A DNA stretch of 64,000 nucleotides from Variovorax ginsengisoli (lineage in GTDB: Bacteria; Pseudomonadota; Gammaproteobacteria; Burkholderiales; Burkholderiaceae_C). The notes beneath the pieces are model-generated. The model searched no databases. It saw only the letters and a program-made list of their open reading frames with translations, and had not been told where the DNA came from. Both the position numbers and the translations under genes were made by a program. Shown one piece after another: positions 43,489-51,301 of this stretch (within the stretch, counting starts at the first letter, position 1; each line of letters starts with the position of its first letter). The DNA is taken from contig NZ_JAUSRO010000005.1 in assembly GCF_030811835.1 (NCBI RefSeq), positions 310,001-374,000 on the forward strand. The letters are read 5' to 3'.

Positions 43489-44490
43489 ATGAGCTCCCGC
43501 CCTCCCCTGATTCCCGTGGTCGATCCCGATGCGATCCTCGCGCGCGCGCGCGACACCTTCGACATCGAGGCCGCCGCAGTCGCCGGTCTGAAGACCCGCG
43601 TCGGTCCCACCTTCGTGGCTGCCGTGCGCAAGATCCTCGAAGTGCGTGGCCGCGTGGTCGTCATGGGCATGGGCAAGAGCGGCCACGTCGGGCGCAAGAT
43701 CGCCGCCACCCTCGCCTCCACCGGCACACCCGCGATGTTCGTGCACCCGGCGGAGGCCAGCCATGGCGACCTGGGCATGATCAAGTCCGTCGACCTGGTG
43801 CTGGCCATCTCCAACAGCGGCGAGGTCGAAGAGCTCACCACACTCCTGCCCGTGGTCAAGCGGCAGGGCGTGCCCATGATCGCCATGACCGGGCGCGCCG
43901 AGTCCACGCTCGCGCGCTATGCCGACATCGTGCTCGACAGCGGCGTCGAGAAGGAGGCCTGTCCGCTGAACCTGGCGCCCACGGCCAGCACCACCGCGCA
44001 GATGGCGCTGGGCGACGCGCTGGCTGTTGCGCTGCTCGATGCGCGCGGGTTCGCCGCCGCCGATTTCGCGCGCTCCCACCCGGGCGGCGCGCTCGGCCGC
44101 AAGCTGCTCACGCACGTGAGCGACGTGATGCGCTCGGGCGACGCCGTGCCGCGCGTCACCCCCGAGGCGAGCGTGAGTGCCCTGATGCGGGCGATGAGCA
44201 TCCAGGGTTTTGGCGCCACGGCGGTGGTCGACGCCGAGGGCCGTGCCAGCGGCATCTTCACCGACGGCGACCTGCGCCGGCTGATCGAGGCCGGCACCGA
44301 CCTGCGCACACCCACGGCCGCCCAGATCATGCACCCGGCGCCCCGCACCATCCGCGCCGACGCGCTGGCGGTCGAAGCCGCCGAACTCATGGAGCAGCAT
44401 GGCATCACCCGCTTGTTCGTGGTGGACGCCGCCGGCCTGCTGATCGGTGCGCTCAATACCACCGACCTGATGCGCGCGAAGGTCATTTGA
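43489..44490 (+). CDS. kdsD: D-arabinose 5-phosphate isomerase
   Basis: A 333-residue isomerase. The SIS sugar-isomerase domain contains VVVMGMGKSGHVGRKIAATL, VHPAEASHGDLGMI and AISNSGEVEEL; two CBS domains follow from about residue 205. It converts ribulose 5-phosphate to arabinose 5-phosphate, the first step of KDO synthesis for LPS. It is divergent from the antiporter gene (67 bp), with GATAAAAT just before the start, and its stop overlaps the kdsC start. Confidence 0.95.
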   Translation: MSSRPPLIPVVDPDAILARARDTFDIEAAAVAGLKTRVGPTFVAAVRKILEVRGRVVVMGMGKSGHVGRKIAATLASTGTPAMFVHPAEASHGDLGMIKSVDLVLAISNSGEVEELTTLLPVVKRQGVPMIAMTGRAESTLARYADIVLDSGVEKEACPLNLAPTASTTAQMALGDALAVALLDARGFAAADFARSHPGGALGRKLLTHVSDVMRSGDAVPRVTPEASVSALMRAMSIQGFGATAVVDAEGRASGIFTDGDLRRLIEAGTDLRTPTAAQIMHPAPRTIRADALAVEAAELMEQHGITRLFVVDAAGLLIGALNTTDLMRAKVI

Positions 44491-45038
44491 TGGCGCACCC
44501 GTTTCCCACCGAAACCCTGCTTGCCGCGCAGGACGTGCGCATCGTGTTCTTCGACGTCGACGGCGTGCTCACCGACGGTGGCGTGTATTTCAGCGAGCAT
44601 GGCGAAACCCTCAAGCGTTTCAGCATCCTCGACGGCTATGGCCTCAAGCTGCTGCGCCAGGCCGGCATCGTGCCTGCAGTCATCACGGGTCGCGATTCCA
44701 AGCCGCTGCGCGTGCGGCTGGAAGCGCTGGGCATCACGCACGTGCGCTACGGCACCGAAGACAAGCTGCCCGCCGCCCAGGCCATGCTCGACACGCTCGG
44801 CTTCACCTGGGCCCAGGCTGCCGCCATCGGCGATGACTGGCCCGACCTGCCAGTGCTGATGCACGCCGGCTTTGCCGCCGCACCGGCCAACGCACATGCC
44901 GAGGTGCGCGCCGTCGTGCACCATGTGACGGCCGCCCGCGGCGGCGACGGTGCAGCGCGCGAGCTGTGCGACTTGCTGCTGACCGCAGGCGGCCACTACC
45001 GCCGCATGCTTGACGCTGTCAAGGGCACGGCTGCATGA
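44490..45038 (+). CDS. kdsC: KDO-8-phosphate phosphatase
   Basis: A 182-residue HAD-superfamily phosphatase. The catalytic motif FFDVDGVLTDGG (Asp22, Asp24), then VITGRDSKPLRVRLEALG and AAIGDDWPDLPVL are the KdsC signature. It dephosphorylates KDO-8-phosphate in LPS synthesis. Start and stop overlap the kdsD stop and lptC start respectively, giving tight coupling in the LPS gene cluster. Confidence 0.96.
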   Translation: MAHPFPTETLLAAQDVRIVFFDVDGVLTDGGVYFSEHGETLKRFSILDGYGLKLLRQAGIVPAVITGRDSKPLRVRLEALGITHVRYGTEDKLPAAQAMLDTLGFTWAQAAAIGDDWPDLPVLMHAGFAAAPANAHAEVRAVVHHVTAARGGDGAARELCDLLLTAGGHYRRMLDAVKGTAA

Positions 45039-45694
45039 AGCAGCGCAAATCCCTGGGCAGCCTGGTGCGCGACGGATTGGACCGTGTGACCATCTACCTG
45101 CCGGTCATCCTGACCTTCGCGCTCGCACTGGGCACCTACTGGCTGGTGCGCAATGCGCCCAAGCTGCTGGAGTCGACGGCCCCCGCTGCGCCCGTGCACG
45201 AGCCCGACTTCTTCATGCGCGAATTCGTGGTCAAGAACTTCCTGCCCAATGGCGATCTGCGCAGCGAGCTGTTCGGCACCGAAGGCCGACATTTTCCCGA
45301 CAACGACACGCTGGAAGTCGATCAGGTGCGCGTGCGTTCCGTGTCGGCCGATGGGCTCATCACCCGTGCTACCGCCAATCGAGGCCTGTCGAACGGCGAC
45401 GGCAGCGAGGTCCAGCTGTTCGGCAATGCCGTCATCGTGCGCGACGCAGCCATCGGCAAGAACGGCCAGCCGGTGCCCCGCCTGGAATTTCGCGGCGAGT
45501 TCCTGCATGCCTTTCTCGACACCGAACGCGTCAAGTCGAACAAGCCCGTGGTCCTGACACGTGGCACCGACCAGTTCACGGCCGACACGCTCGACTACGA
45601 CAACCTCAGCGGCGTTGCCAACCTGCAGGGCCGTGTGCGCGGGGTGCTGGTGCCATCGGCAGGCGCTGCCAACCCACCTGGCGCCACGCGCTGA
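45035..45694 (+). CDS. lptC: LPS export system protein LptC
   Basis: A 219-residue protein with one N-terminal anchor (RVTIYLPVILTFALALGTYW) and a beta-jellyroll (FVVKNFLPNGDLRSELFGTE through TDQFTADTLDYDNLSGVANL) that relays LPS from LptB2FG to LptA. Many betaproteobacteria carry lptA and lptB next to it; here an SDR gene follows instead, so lptA/lptB must be elsewhere. Confidence 0.92.
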   Translation: MKQRKSLGSLVRDGLDRVTIYLPVILTFALALGTYWLVRNAPKLLESTAPAAPVHEPDFFMREFVVKNFLPNGDLRSELFGTEGRHFPDNDTLEVDQVRVRSVSADGLITRATANRGLSNGDGSEVQLFGNAVIVRDAAIGKNGQPVPRLEFRGEFLHAFLDTERVKSNKPVVLTRGTDQFTADTLDYDNLSGVANLQGRVRGVLVPSAGAANPPGATR

Positions 45695-45711
45695 AACCGG
45701 AACTTCGCAAC

Positions 45712-46485
45712 ATGGCGCCACTGGTCTTCATCACGGGTGCGTCGAGCGGCATCGGCCAGGCATTGGCCGCGCGCTTCTACGACGCGGGATACCGGCTGGC
45801 ATTGACGGCGCGGCGCACGGCCGAGATCGAGGCCTGGGCCCTCGCCCGAGGCATTGACCCCACCCGCATGCGCATCTATGGTGCCGACGTGGCACAGCTC
45901 GATGACATGGTGGCCGCCGGCGCCGCGTGCATGGCCCAGCAGGGACTGCCCGATGTGGTCATTGCCAATGCAGGCATCAGCGTGGGCATCGACACCGAAG
46001 TGCGCAGCGACCTCGACGTGCTTGCGCAGACCTTTGCCATCAACAACGTGGGCCTTGCGGCGACCTTCCATCCCTTCGCGGCCGGCATGCGACGGCGGGG
46101 CAGCGGCCGGTTGGTGGGCATTGCCAGCGTCGCTGCCATTCGCGGGCTGCCGGGTCATGGCGCCTACTGTGCGAGCAAGGCCGGCGTGGTCGCTTACTGC
46201 GAAAGCCTGCGCGGTGAACTGCGCGCCAGCGGCGTGAAGGTGGTCACCTTGTGCCCGGGCTACATCGACACGCCTCTCACACGGGGCAATCGCTACGGCA
46301 TGCCTTTTCTGATGCAGGTCGATGCCTTCGCCGACCAGGCGTTTCGCGCGATCGATGCGGGCACCAGCTACCGGGTGATACCGTGGCAGATGGGTATCGT
46401 GGCCAAGCTGATGCGCATGTTGCCCAATGCCTGGTTCGACCGCGCGGTCCAGGGTCGCGGGCGCAAGAAGCGCCAAGGGGAATGA
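45712..46485 (+). CDS. Short-chain dehydrogenase/reductase
   Basis: A 257-residue SDR with TGASSGIG (residues 8-15), NAGIS, and the catalytic Ser139, Tyr152 and Lys156. Residues after the second strand (ALTARRTAEI) include an Arg that would favour NADPH. The long C-terminal part (GNRYGMPFLMQVDAFADQAF and VIPWQMGIVAKLMRMLPNAW) resembles the DltE/YdfG-like or fatty-aldehyde type SDRs. It begins 18 bp after lptC and is followed by a terminator, so it probably belongs to the LPS unit. The substrate is unknown. Confidence 0.85.
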   Translation: MAPLVFITGASSGIGQALAARFYDAGYRLALTARRTAEIEAWALARGIDPTRMRIYGADVAQLDDMVAAGAACMAQQGLPDVVIANAGISVGIDTEVRSDLDVLAQTFAINNVGLAATFHPFAAGMRRRGSGRLVGIASVAAIRGLPGHGAYCASKAGVVAYCESLRGELRASGVKVVTLCPGYIDTPLTRGNRYGMPFLMQVDAFADQAFRAIDAGTSYRVIPWQMGIVAKLMRMLPNAWFDRAVQGRGRKKRQGE

Positions 46486-46515
46486 CAGCGAAGCGCTCAG
46501 CGCACGCCTTAATGT

Positions 46516-46541
46516 AAAAAGGCTCCCGAAGGAGCCTTTTT
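46516..46541. terminator. Bidirectional intrinsic terminator
   Basis: GGCTCC (46521-46526) and GGAGCC (46531-46536) pair around CGAA, with A-rich and T-rich flanks on both sides. It ends the kdsD-SDR unit and, on the other strand, the RRM gene. Confidence 0.8.
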
Positions 46542-46556
46542 GCCGATGGCGACGAA

Positions 46557-47093
46557 TCAATAGCCGCTGTTGCCGCCGCCGTAGCCGCCACCACCGCCGC
46601 CGTTGCGACCACCACCGCCGCCGCCACGAGGGCCTGCGCCATAGGGGCTGCGGAAACCACCGTCGCCGCCGCCGCCGCCGCTGCGACCACCGCCGCCGCC
46701 GTAACCACCACCGCCGCCGCCGCCGCTGCGACCACCGCCGCCGCCGCCGTAACCGCCGCCGCCACCATATCCACCGCCGCCGCCACCACCACCGTAGCCG
46801 CCGCCCCCACCGAAGCCACCGCCGCCGCTGCGAGGCGGACGAGCCTCCATCGGACGTGCTTCATTGACGACCACGCTGCGGCCGCCCAGAGGCTGGCCAT
46901 TCATGCCATTGATGGCTGCCTGCGCTTCCGCGTCGCTGCCCATTTCGACGAAACCGAAGCCTTTCGAGCGGCCCGTATCGCGTTCCATCATGACTTTCGC
47001 GCTGGTCACTGCGCCGAACTGGCCGAAAGCCTGTTCCAGGTCGCCGTCGCGCACGGAATACGGCAGGTTGCCGACGTAGAGTTTGTTGCCCAT
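46557..47093 (-). CDS. RRM-domain RNA-binding protein with glycine-rich tail
   Basis: A 178-residue protein. Residues 2-80 are one RNA-recognition motif (KLYVGNLPYSVRDGDLEQAF with RNP2 LYVGNL, and GRSKGFGFVEMGSDAEAQAA with RNP1 KGFGFVEM). The rest is a glycine-rich tail of about 90 residues (GGGGYGGGGG repeats with R and S). Such proteins bind RNA at low temperature and are common in betaproteobacteria and cyanobacteria. A long upstream region (47094-47350) could form a leader RNA. The tail is coded by near-perfect GGC/GGT repeats that could mislead assembly. Confidence 0.93.
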   Translation of the reverse strand: MGNKLYVGNLPYSVRDGDLEQAFGQFGAVTSAKVMMERDTGRSKGFGFVEMGSDAEAQAAINGMNGQPLGGRSVVVNEARPMEARPPRSGGGGFGGGGGYGGGGGGGGYGGGGGYGGGGGGRSGGGGGGGYGGGGGRSGGGGGDGGFRSPYGAGPRGGGGGGRNGGGGGGYGGGNSGY

Positions 47094-47352
47094 CAAGGGA
47101 CTCCTCATAAACACATCAAGAAAAGCGATGGAGTCCCGAGAGCACCACCCAATCGAAATCGCCGAGCGCGCGAAACTGACCGATCACCGAACTTGCCACC
47201 CCCGAGAAAATTTAAAGGGAGGCTCGTGCATTATGGGTGAAATATTTTGAAAGTAAGCAAGAATTTCCCCTGAGGGCCCGCCGATTGAAAATTAAATGAA
47301 GCCAGCGCTTGCTCACAAACACGGGTTTTCCCTCGGCTACAATCGGGGCGTC

Positions 47353-47456
47353 ATTGGGGAGTAGCCGCCTTCCATCGCGAGAAGGGTGTGCGTCAACAGA
47401 CTTGCCCTGCCTTGCGCAGGACATGGCGTACACGGTGTGAACTTGGCGAGACCTTT
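47353..47456 (+). ncRNA. yybP-ykoY manganese riboswitch
   Basis: The hallmark segments are in order: GGGGAGTAGCC (47356-47366), then GTGCGTCAACAGACTTGCC, and GGCGAGACCT near 47445-47454 closing the P1 helix. It lies upstream of a GDT1/UPF0016-type exporter gene, the usual target of this Mn2+-sensing RNA. TACAAT (47338-47343) is a suitable -10 element just before it. Confidence 0.85.
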
Positions 47457-47478
47457 GACCATGCAGTTTCGGAAATAT

Positions 47479-47516
47479 GGCCGAAGGTGCTGCATGGTCA
47501 ATTGCGTCCTTCGGCC
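47479..47516 (+). promoter_or_regulatory. Hairpin before the exporter ribosome-binding site
   Basis: GGCCGAAGG (47479-47487) and CCTTCGGCC (47508-47516) form a perfect 9-bp stem ending just before the AAGGAA ribosome-binding site. It is the probable expression platform of the manganese riboswitch, acting on translation or termination. Confidence 0.6.
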
Positions 47517-47531
47517 CAAGGAACCCACGTC

Positions 47532-48095
47532 ATGGAAGCTTTTCTCGTCGCCACCGGCATCGTCGCGCTGGCAGAAATGGGCGATAAGACCCAATTGCTC
47601 GCGCTGCTGCTTGCCGCGCGCTTTCGCAAACCCTGGCCGATCGTGCTGGGCATCTTCACTGCCACCATCGTCAACCATGCGCTCGCGGGTGCCGTCGGCA
47701 GTTGGGTCACGCAAGTGCTCGGTGCCAACGTGCTGCGCTGGATTCTCGGGGGCTCGTTCATCGCCATGGCGGTGTGGATGCTGATTCCGGACAAGCTCGA
47801 CGAGGACGAAACGCCCAAGGCCTCGAAGTTCGGTGTCTTCGGCACCACCGTGATCGCCTTTTTCCTTGCCGAGATGGGCGACAAGACGCAGATCGCCACC
47901 GTCATGCTGGCGGCCCGCTTCGTCAACGACTACGTATGGGTCGTCGCCGGCACCACGTTGGGCATGATGCTGGCCAATGCGCCGGTCGTCTGGCTGGGCG
48001 ACAAGCTGGTCAAGCGCGTGCCCATCAAGCTGGTCCACGCCATCTCCGCCGTGATCTTCCTGGTGCTCGGCATTCTGATGATCGTCAGCGGCTGA
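47532..48095 (+). CDS. GDT1/UPF0016-family manganese exporter
   Basis: A 187-residue protein of six helices in two repeats, each carrying the family motif E-x-G-D-K-T/S-Q: LAEMGDKTQLLALLLAARFR and LAEMGDKTQIATVMLAARFV. Members (MneA, Gdt1, TMEM165) export Mn2+ or Ca2+. The upstream yybP-ykoY riboswitch supports Mn2+ as substrate and induction by manganese. The start at 47532 (AAGGAA upstream) is chosen; the in-frame GTG at 47388 is inside the riboswitch. In Gram-negatives such proteins protect against Mn toxicity. Confidence 0.93.
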   Translation: MEAFLVATGIVALAEMGDKTQLLALLLAARFRKPWPIVLGIFTATIVNHALAGAVGSWVTQVLGANVLRWILGGSFIAMAVWMLIPDKLDEDETPKASKFGVFGTTVIAFFLAEMGDKTQIATVMLAARFVNDYVWVVAGTTLGMMLANAPVVWLGDKLVKRVPIKLVHAISAVIFLVLGILMIVSG

Positions 48096-48164
48096 TTTTC
48101 ACGAAGACCTCCTGGTCGTTTTTGGGGTGGCCTCTTCGCCAGAAACGCCGCGGAACCGGCTCCG

Positions 48165-48232
48165 CCGGGCCGCCGGTGTTGCCCCCGCAAGGGGGTTGGC
48201 GCTGCCACACAAAGTGGGCAAGCCTGGGGGGG
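48165..48232 (+). repeat. Intergenic repeat element, copy 2
   Basis: Nearly the same sequence as 34397-34464 in the same orientation (TTGCCCCCGCAAGGGGGT hairpin core, then GCGCTGCCACACAAAGTGGG). It ends directly at a TATACT -10-like element (48233-48238), so here the repeat abuts or contributes to the metX promoter. Confidence 0.75.
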
Positions 48233-48238
48233 TATACT
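48233..48238 (+). promoter_or_regulatory. -10 element of metX transcript
   Basis: TATACT fits the sigma-70 -10 consensus with two mismatches, and its expected start site (about 48245) coincides with the first base of the SAM-II riboswitch. A convincing -35 was not found; the upstream sequence is the repeat element. Confidence 0.5.
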
Positions 48239-48243
48239 GACGC

Positions 48244-48291
48244 TGCGCCGATTTGCTTCAGCTTGCGGGCGCTCTATAAATTCCGCTAAAG
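48244..48291 (+). ncRNA. SAM-II riboswitch
   Basis: The conserved order is present: GCGCC (48245-48249), GATTT, TTGCG, GGCGC (48268-48272) closing the P1 stem, ATAAAT, and GCTAAA (48285-48290) for the pseudoknot strand. This is the compact S-adenosylmethionine-binding RNA found upstream of metX/metA in proteobacteria. It lies 51 bp before the metX start. Confidence 0.88.
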
Positions 48292-48302
48292 ACAACCGCC
48301 GG

Positions 48303-48336
48303 ACCCGGCTCGTTTTTGGCGAGGCCGGGTTTTTTT
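48303..48336 (+). terminator. Attenuator hairpin after the SAM-II riboswitch
   Basis: ACCCGG-C-TCG and CGA-G-GCCGGGT pair around TTTTTGG, followed by TTTTTTT. It is a good intrinsic terminator between the aptamer and the metX start codon, suggesting that SAM binding controls transcription termination here. Confidence 0.8.
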
Positions 48337-48341
48337 CGTCC

Positions 48342-49490
48342 ATGTCCTTCGAAGTCCTTCCCCAGTCGATGTCGTTTGCCGGGCCGCTCGCCCTGCGCAG
48401 CGGTGCGGCACTGCGCGACTACACGCTTGCCTATGAGACCTATGGCACGTTGAACGCCGACCGCAGCAATGCGGTGCTCGTGTGCCATGCGCTCAACGCG
48501 TCGCACCACGTGGCCGGCGTCTATGCCGGGCAGCCCCGATCCGAAGGCTGGTGGGACAACATGATCGGGCCGGGCAAGCCGGTGGACACCAACCGCTTCT
48601 TCGTCATCGGCATCAACAACCTGGGTTCGTGCTTCGGCTCGACCGGGCCGATGCACATCGACCCGGCGACGGGCCGGGTCTACGGCGCCGACTTTCCGGT
48701 GGTCACGGTGGAAGACTGGGTCGATGCCCAGGCGCTGCTCCTCGACGCGCTTGGCATCGACACGCTGGCCGTCATGGGCGGCAGCCTGGGCGGCATGCAG
48801 GCGCTGTCCTGGACGCTGCAGTATCCCGCGCGCGTCAAGCACGCCGTGGTGGTGGCCAGTGCGCCCAACCTCACGGCCGAGAACATTGCCTTCAACGAGG
48901 TGGCGCGGCGCGCCATCGTCACCGACCCCGACTTCAACGGCGGTCACTTCTACGAGCACGGCGTGATCCCCAAGCGCGGCCTGCGCATCGCGCGCATGAT
49001 CGGGCACATCACCTACCTCAGCGACGACGTGATGAACGAGAAGTTCGGGCGCCAGTTGCGCAGCGCTGTCGAAGGCGAACTGGCAGGCACCGGCTACCGC
49101 TATTCCACGCAGGACATCGAGTTCCAGATCGAGAGCTACCTGCGCTACCAGGGCGACAAGTTCAGCGAGTACTTCGATGCCAACACCTACCTGCTGATCA
49201 CGCGCGCACTCGATTATTTCGACCCGGCGCGCGAGCACGGGGGTGACCTCACCGCAGCCTTCGCGAAGGCCACGGCGAAGTTCCTGCTGGTGAGCTTCAC
49301 CACCGACTGGCGCTTTTCCCCTGCGCGCAGCCGCGAGCTGGTCAAGGCGCTGCTCGACAACCGCCGCAGCGTGAGCTACGCCGAGATCGATGCACCCCAC
49401 GGCCACGACGCCTTCCTGCTCGACGACGTGCGCTACATGTGCGTGGTGCGCTCGTACTTCGAGCGCATGGCCAAGGAGCTTTCCGCATGA
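48342..49490 (+). CDS. metX: Homoserine O-acyltransferase MetX
   Basis: A 382-residue alpha/beta-hydrolase acyltransferase. The nucleophile is Ser148 in GGSLGGMQ; the acid is Asp322 in TTDWRFSP and the base His355 in [27 protein letters not shown] is the diagnostic N-terminus. It acylates homoserine in methionine synthesis; betaproteobacterial MetX proteins may use succinyl-CoA rather than acetyl-CoA. The stop overlaps metW by 4 bp, and expression is SAM-controlled by the upstream riboswitch. Confidence 0.95.
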   Translation: MSFEVLPQSMSFAGPLALRSGAALRDYTLAYETYGTLNADRSNAVLVCHALNASHHVAGVYAGQPRSEGWWDNMIGPGKPVDTNRFFVIGINNLGSCFGSTGPMHIDPATGRVYGADFPVVTVEDWVDAQALLLDALGIDTLAVMGGSLGGMQALSWTLQYPARVKHAVVVASAPNLTAENIAFNEVARRAIVTDPDFNGGHFYEHGVIPKRGLRIARMIGHITYLSDDVMNEKFGRQLRSAVEGELAGTGYRYSTQDIEFQIESYLRYQGDKFSEYFDANTYLLITRALDYFDPAREHGGDLTAAFAKATAKFLLVSFTTDWRFSPARSRELVKALLDNRRSVSYAEIDAPHGHDAFLLDDVRYMCVVRSYFERMAKELSA

Positions 49491-50071
49491 GCGATATCGC
49501 CACCCAGCGCCTGATTGCTGCCCTGGTGCCGCCGGGCGCACGCGTGCTCGACCTGGGCTGCGGCGATGGCGCCCTGCTCGATCTGCTGCAGCGCGAGCGC
49601 GGCTGCAGCGGCTATGGCGTGGAGATCGCCGACGGCAACGTGCTCCAGTGCATCCGCCGCGGCGTCGACGTGATCCAGCTGAATCTCGACGAAGGCCTGG
49701 CGATGTTCGACGATGCGTCGTTCGACGTGGTGCTGCAGATCGACACGCTGCAGCACCTGCGCAATGCCGAGGTCATGCTGCGCGAGACCGCGCGCGTGGG
49801 CCGCATCGGCATCGTCGCCTTCCCCAACTTCGCGCACTGGCCCAACCGCCTGAGCATCGCGCGTGGGCGCATGCCGGTGACGCGGCGCCTGCCTTACCAG
49901 TGGTACGACACCCCCAACATCCGGGTCGGCACTTTTCGTGATTTTCAGGCGCTGGCGCAGAAGAACGAGCTGCGCGTGCTGGACGCCTTTGGGCTGCAGG
50001 ACGGCCGCGAGGTGCGCTGGCTGCCCAACGCACGCGCCGGCACGGCCGTCTTCAAGTTCGAGCGCGGCTGA
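49487..50071 (+). CDS. metW: Methionine biosynthesis protein MetW
   Basis: A 194-residue class I methyltransferase-fold protein with the SAM-binding motif [16 protein letters not shown] and the MetW-specific [20 protein letters not shown]. MetW enhances MetX activity in betaproteobacteria and is nearly always encoded next to metX; no methyl-transfer reaction is established. It overlaps metX by 4 bp. Confidence 0.93.
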   Translation: MSDIATQRLIAALVPPGARVLDLGCGDGALLDLLQRERGCSGYGVEIADGNVLQCIRRGVDVIQLNLDEGLAMFDDASFDVVLQIDTLQHLRNAEVMLRETARVGRIGIVAFPNFAHWPNRLSIARGRMPVTRRLPYQWYDTPNIRVGTFRDFQALAQKNELRVLDAFGLQDGREVRWLPNARAGTAVFKFERG

Positions 50072-50094
50072 GCGATTGGGGGGGTGGCCAAACC

Positions 50095-50703
50095 ATGGCA
50101 CTGACTCTGGCCGCCGCCGTGCACAGCGAACTCGTCATCAAGAAGAGCCGCTTCCTGGGCTGCGTGCAGCCTGTGGCCGACCGCGCAGCAGCGTTGGCCG
50201 TCGTGCAGGAGCTGCACGCGCTGCATCCCGGCGCGGCGCATGTGTGCTGGGCCTTGATGGCGGGCGGCCAGTCCGCTGCCAACGACGACGGTGAGCCGGG
50301 CGGCACGGCCGGTCGTCCCATGCTCGAGGTGCTGCGCCATCAGGAGCTCGAAGGCGTGCTTGCCACCGTGGTGCGCTATTTCGGCGGCGTCAAGCTGGGC
50401 GCCGGCGGGCTCGTGCGCGCCTACACCGATGCGATTGCACAGGCGTTGATCGGTGCGGACAAGTTGCCTTTGCAGCGCATGCAGACGCTGTGTTGCGAGG
50501 TCCCGTATGCCATGGAGGGTCTGCTGCGGCGCGAGCTGGCAAACGCCAACGCCACGCTGATTGACGTGGCGCATGGCAGTCTGGTGCGGCTGGTCTTTAC
50601 CACCGTGCAAACTCACGCGCCTATACTGGTCTCGCGCATCGACGATGCGAGCCAGGGCCGCGCCGGCTGGGTCGATCCGCCCGATACAGTGGACCCAGTC
50701 TGA
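50095..50703 (+). CDS. YigZ family protein (IMPACT domain)
   Basis: A 202-residue protein of the YigZ/IMPACT family: FLGCVQPVADRAAALAVVQE, AHVCWALMAGGQSAANDDGE and VATVVRYFGGVKLGAGGLVR are conserved. The eukaryotic relative IMPACT regulates GCN2 kinase; the bacterial role is unknown, possibly in translation or metabolite repair. It starts 24 bp after metW with AGG upstream and is probably part of the same transcript. Confidence 0.9.
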   Translation: MALTLAAAVHSELVIKKSRFLGCVQPVADRAAALAVVQELHALHPGAAHVCWALMAGGQSAANDDGEPGGTAGRPMLEVLRHQELEGVLATVVRYFGGVKLGAGGLVRAYTDAIAQALIGADKLPLQRMQTLCCEVPYAMEGLLRRELANANATLIDVAHGSLVRLVFTTVQTHAPILVSRIDDASQGRAGWVDPPDTVDPV

Positions 50704-50767
50704 TATTCTTCGGACGCCGGACGGATTTGGTTACCACTCTTGCGCAATGAAGTGCCGATCGGCGAAG

Positions 50768-51301
50768 ATGCGTTCATACGATAGTCGTTTTGCAGAGGAG
50801 CAGCCATTGGCTTCACAGTCCCCCTTTTTCGGCAAGCGCACGAGCGACGTCGACACCTCCCCCGCCCGTCCTGCGCCGCTCGTCGGCTCAGGCACCAACC
50901 TGGCGGGCTCGCCCGTCAACGTATCGCTCAACAGCGGTGCAGGCAGCCTTGGCGCGCCGGCAGCAGCGCCTGCGAAGGAGAGCGGCAGCAAGCTGACCGT
51001 GGGTCCCAACATCAAGCTCAAGGGTGTCGAGATCACGGACTGCGACACCCTGGTGGTCGAAGGCATGGTCGAGGCGACCATGGATTCGCGCGTCATCCAG
51101 ATCGCCGAGCAGGGTGAATTCAAGGGTTCGGCCGACATCGACATCGCCGAAATCCGTGGCGTGTTCGACGGCAACCTCACGGTGCGCGACAAGCTCGTCA
51201 TCCATTCCACCGGCAAGGTCACCGGCAAGATTCGCTACGGCAAGATCGTCATCGAAGAGGGCGGTCGGCTCTCCGGCGAAATCAGCTTCGGCGCGGCCTG
51301 A
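50768..51301 (+). CDS. Bactofilin
   Basis: A 177-residue bactofilin: the conserved polymer-forming core GPNIKLKGVEITDCDTLVVE through GKIRYGKIVIEEGGRLSGEI. Bactofilins form filaments that position enzymes or affect cell shape. The N-terminus is uncertain: TTG at 50807 (with GAGGAG upstream, giving MASQSPFFGKRTSD) is a better ribosome-bound start than the ATGs at 50768 and 50747. The 3' end overlaps the convergent DUF72 gene by 20 bp, and its terminator lies inside that gene. Confidence 0.88.
   Translation: MRSYDSRFAEEQPLASQSPFFGKRTSDVDTSPARPAPLVGSGTNLAGSPVNVSLNSGAGSLGAPAAAPAKESGSKLTVGPNIKLKGVEITDCDTLVVEGMVEATMDSRVIQIAEQGEFKGSADIDIAEIRGVFDGNLTVRDKLVIHSTGKVTGKIRYGKIVIEEGGRLSGEISFGAA

Noticed and set aside
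46557..46850. Short tandem repeats in the RRM gene as a CRISPR array or satellite
   Set aside because: They are the codon-level repeats of the glycine-rich tail, with no spacer structure.
47388..47531. An upstream GTG start for the manganese exporter
   Set aside because: The 48 extra residues would be coded by the riboswitch and have no homology; the ATG at 47532 has the ribosome-binding site.
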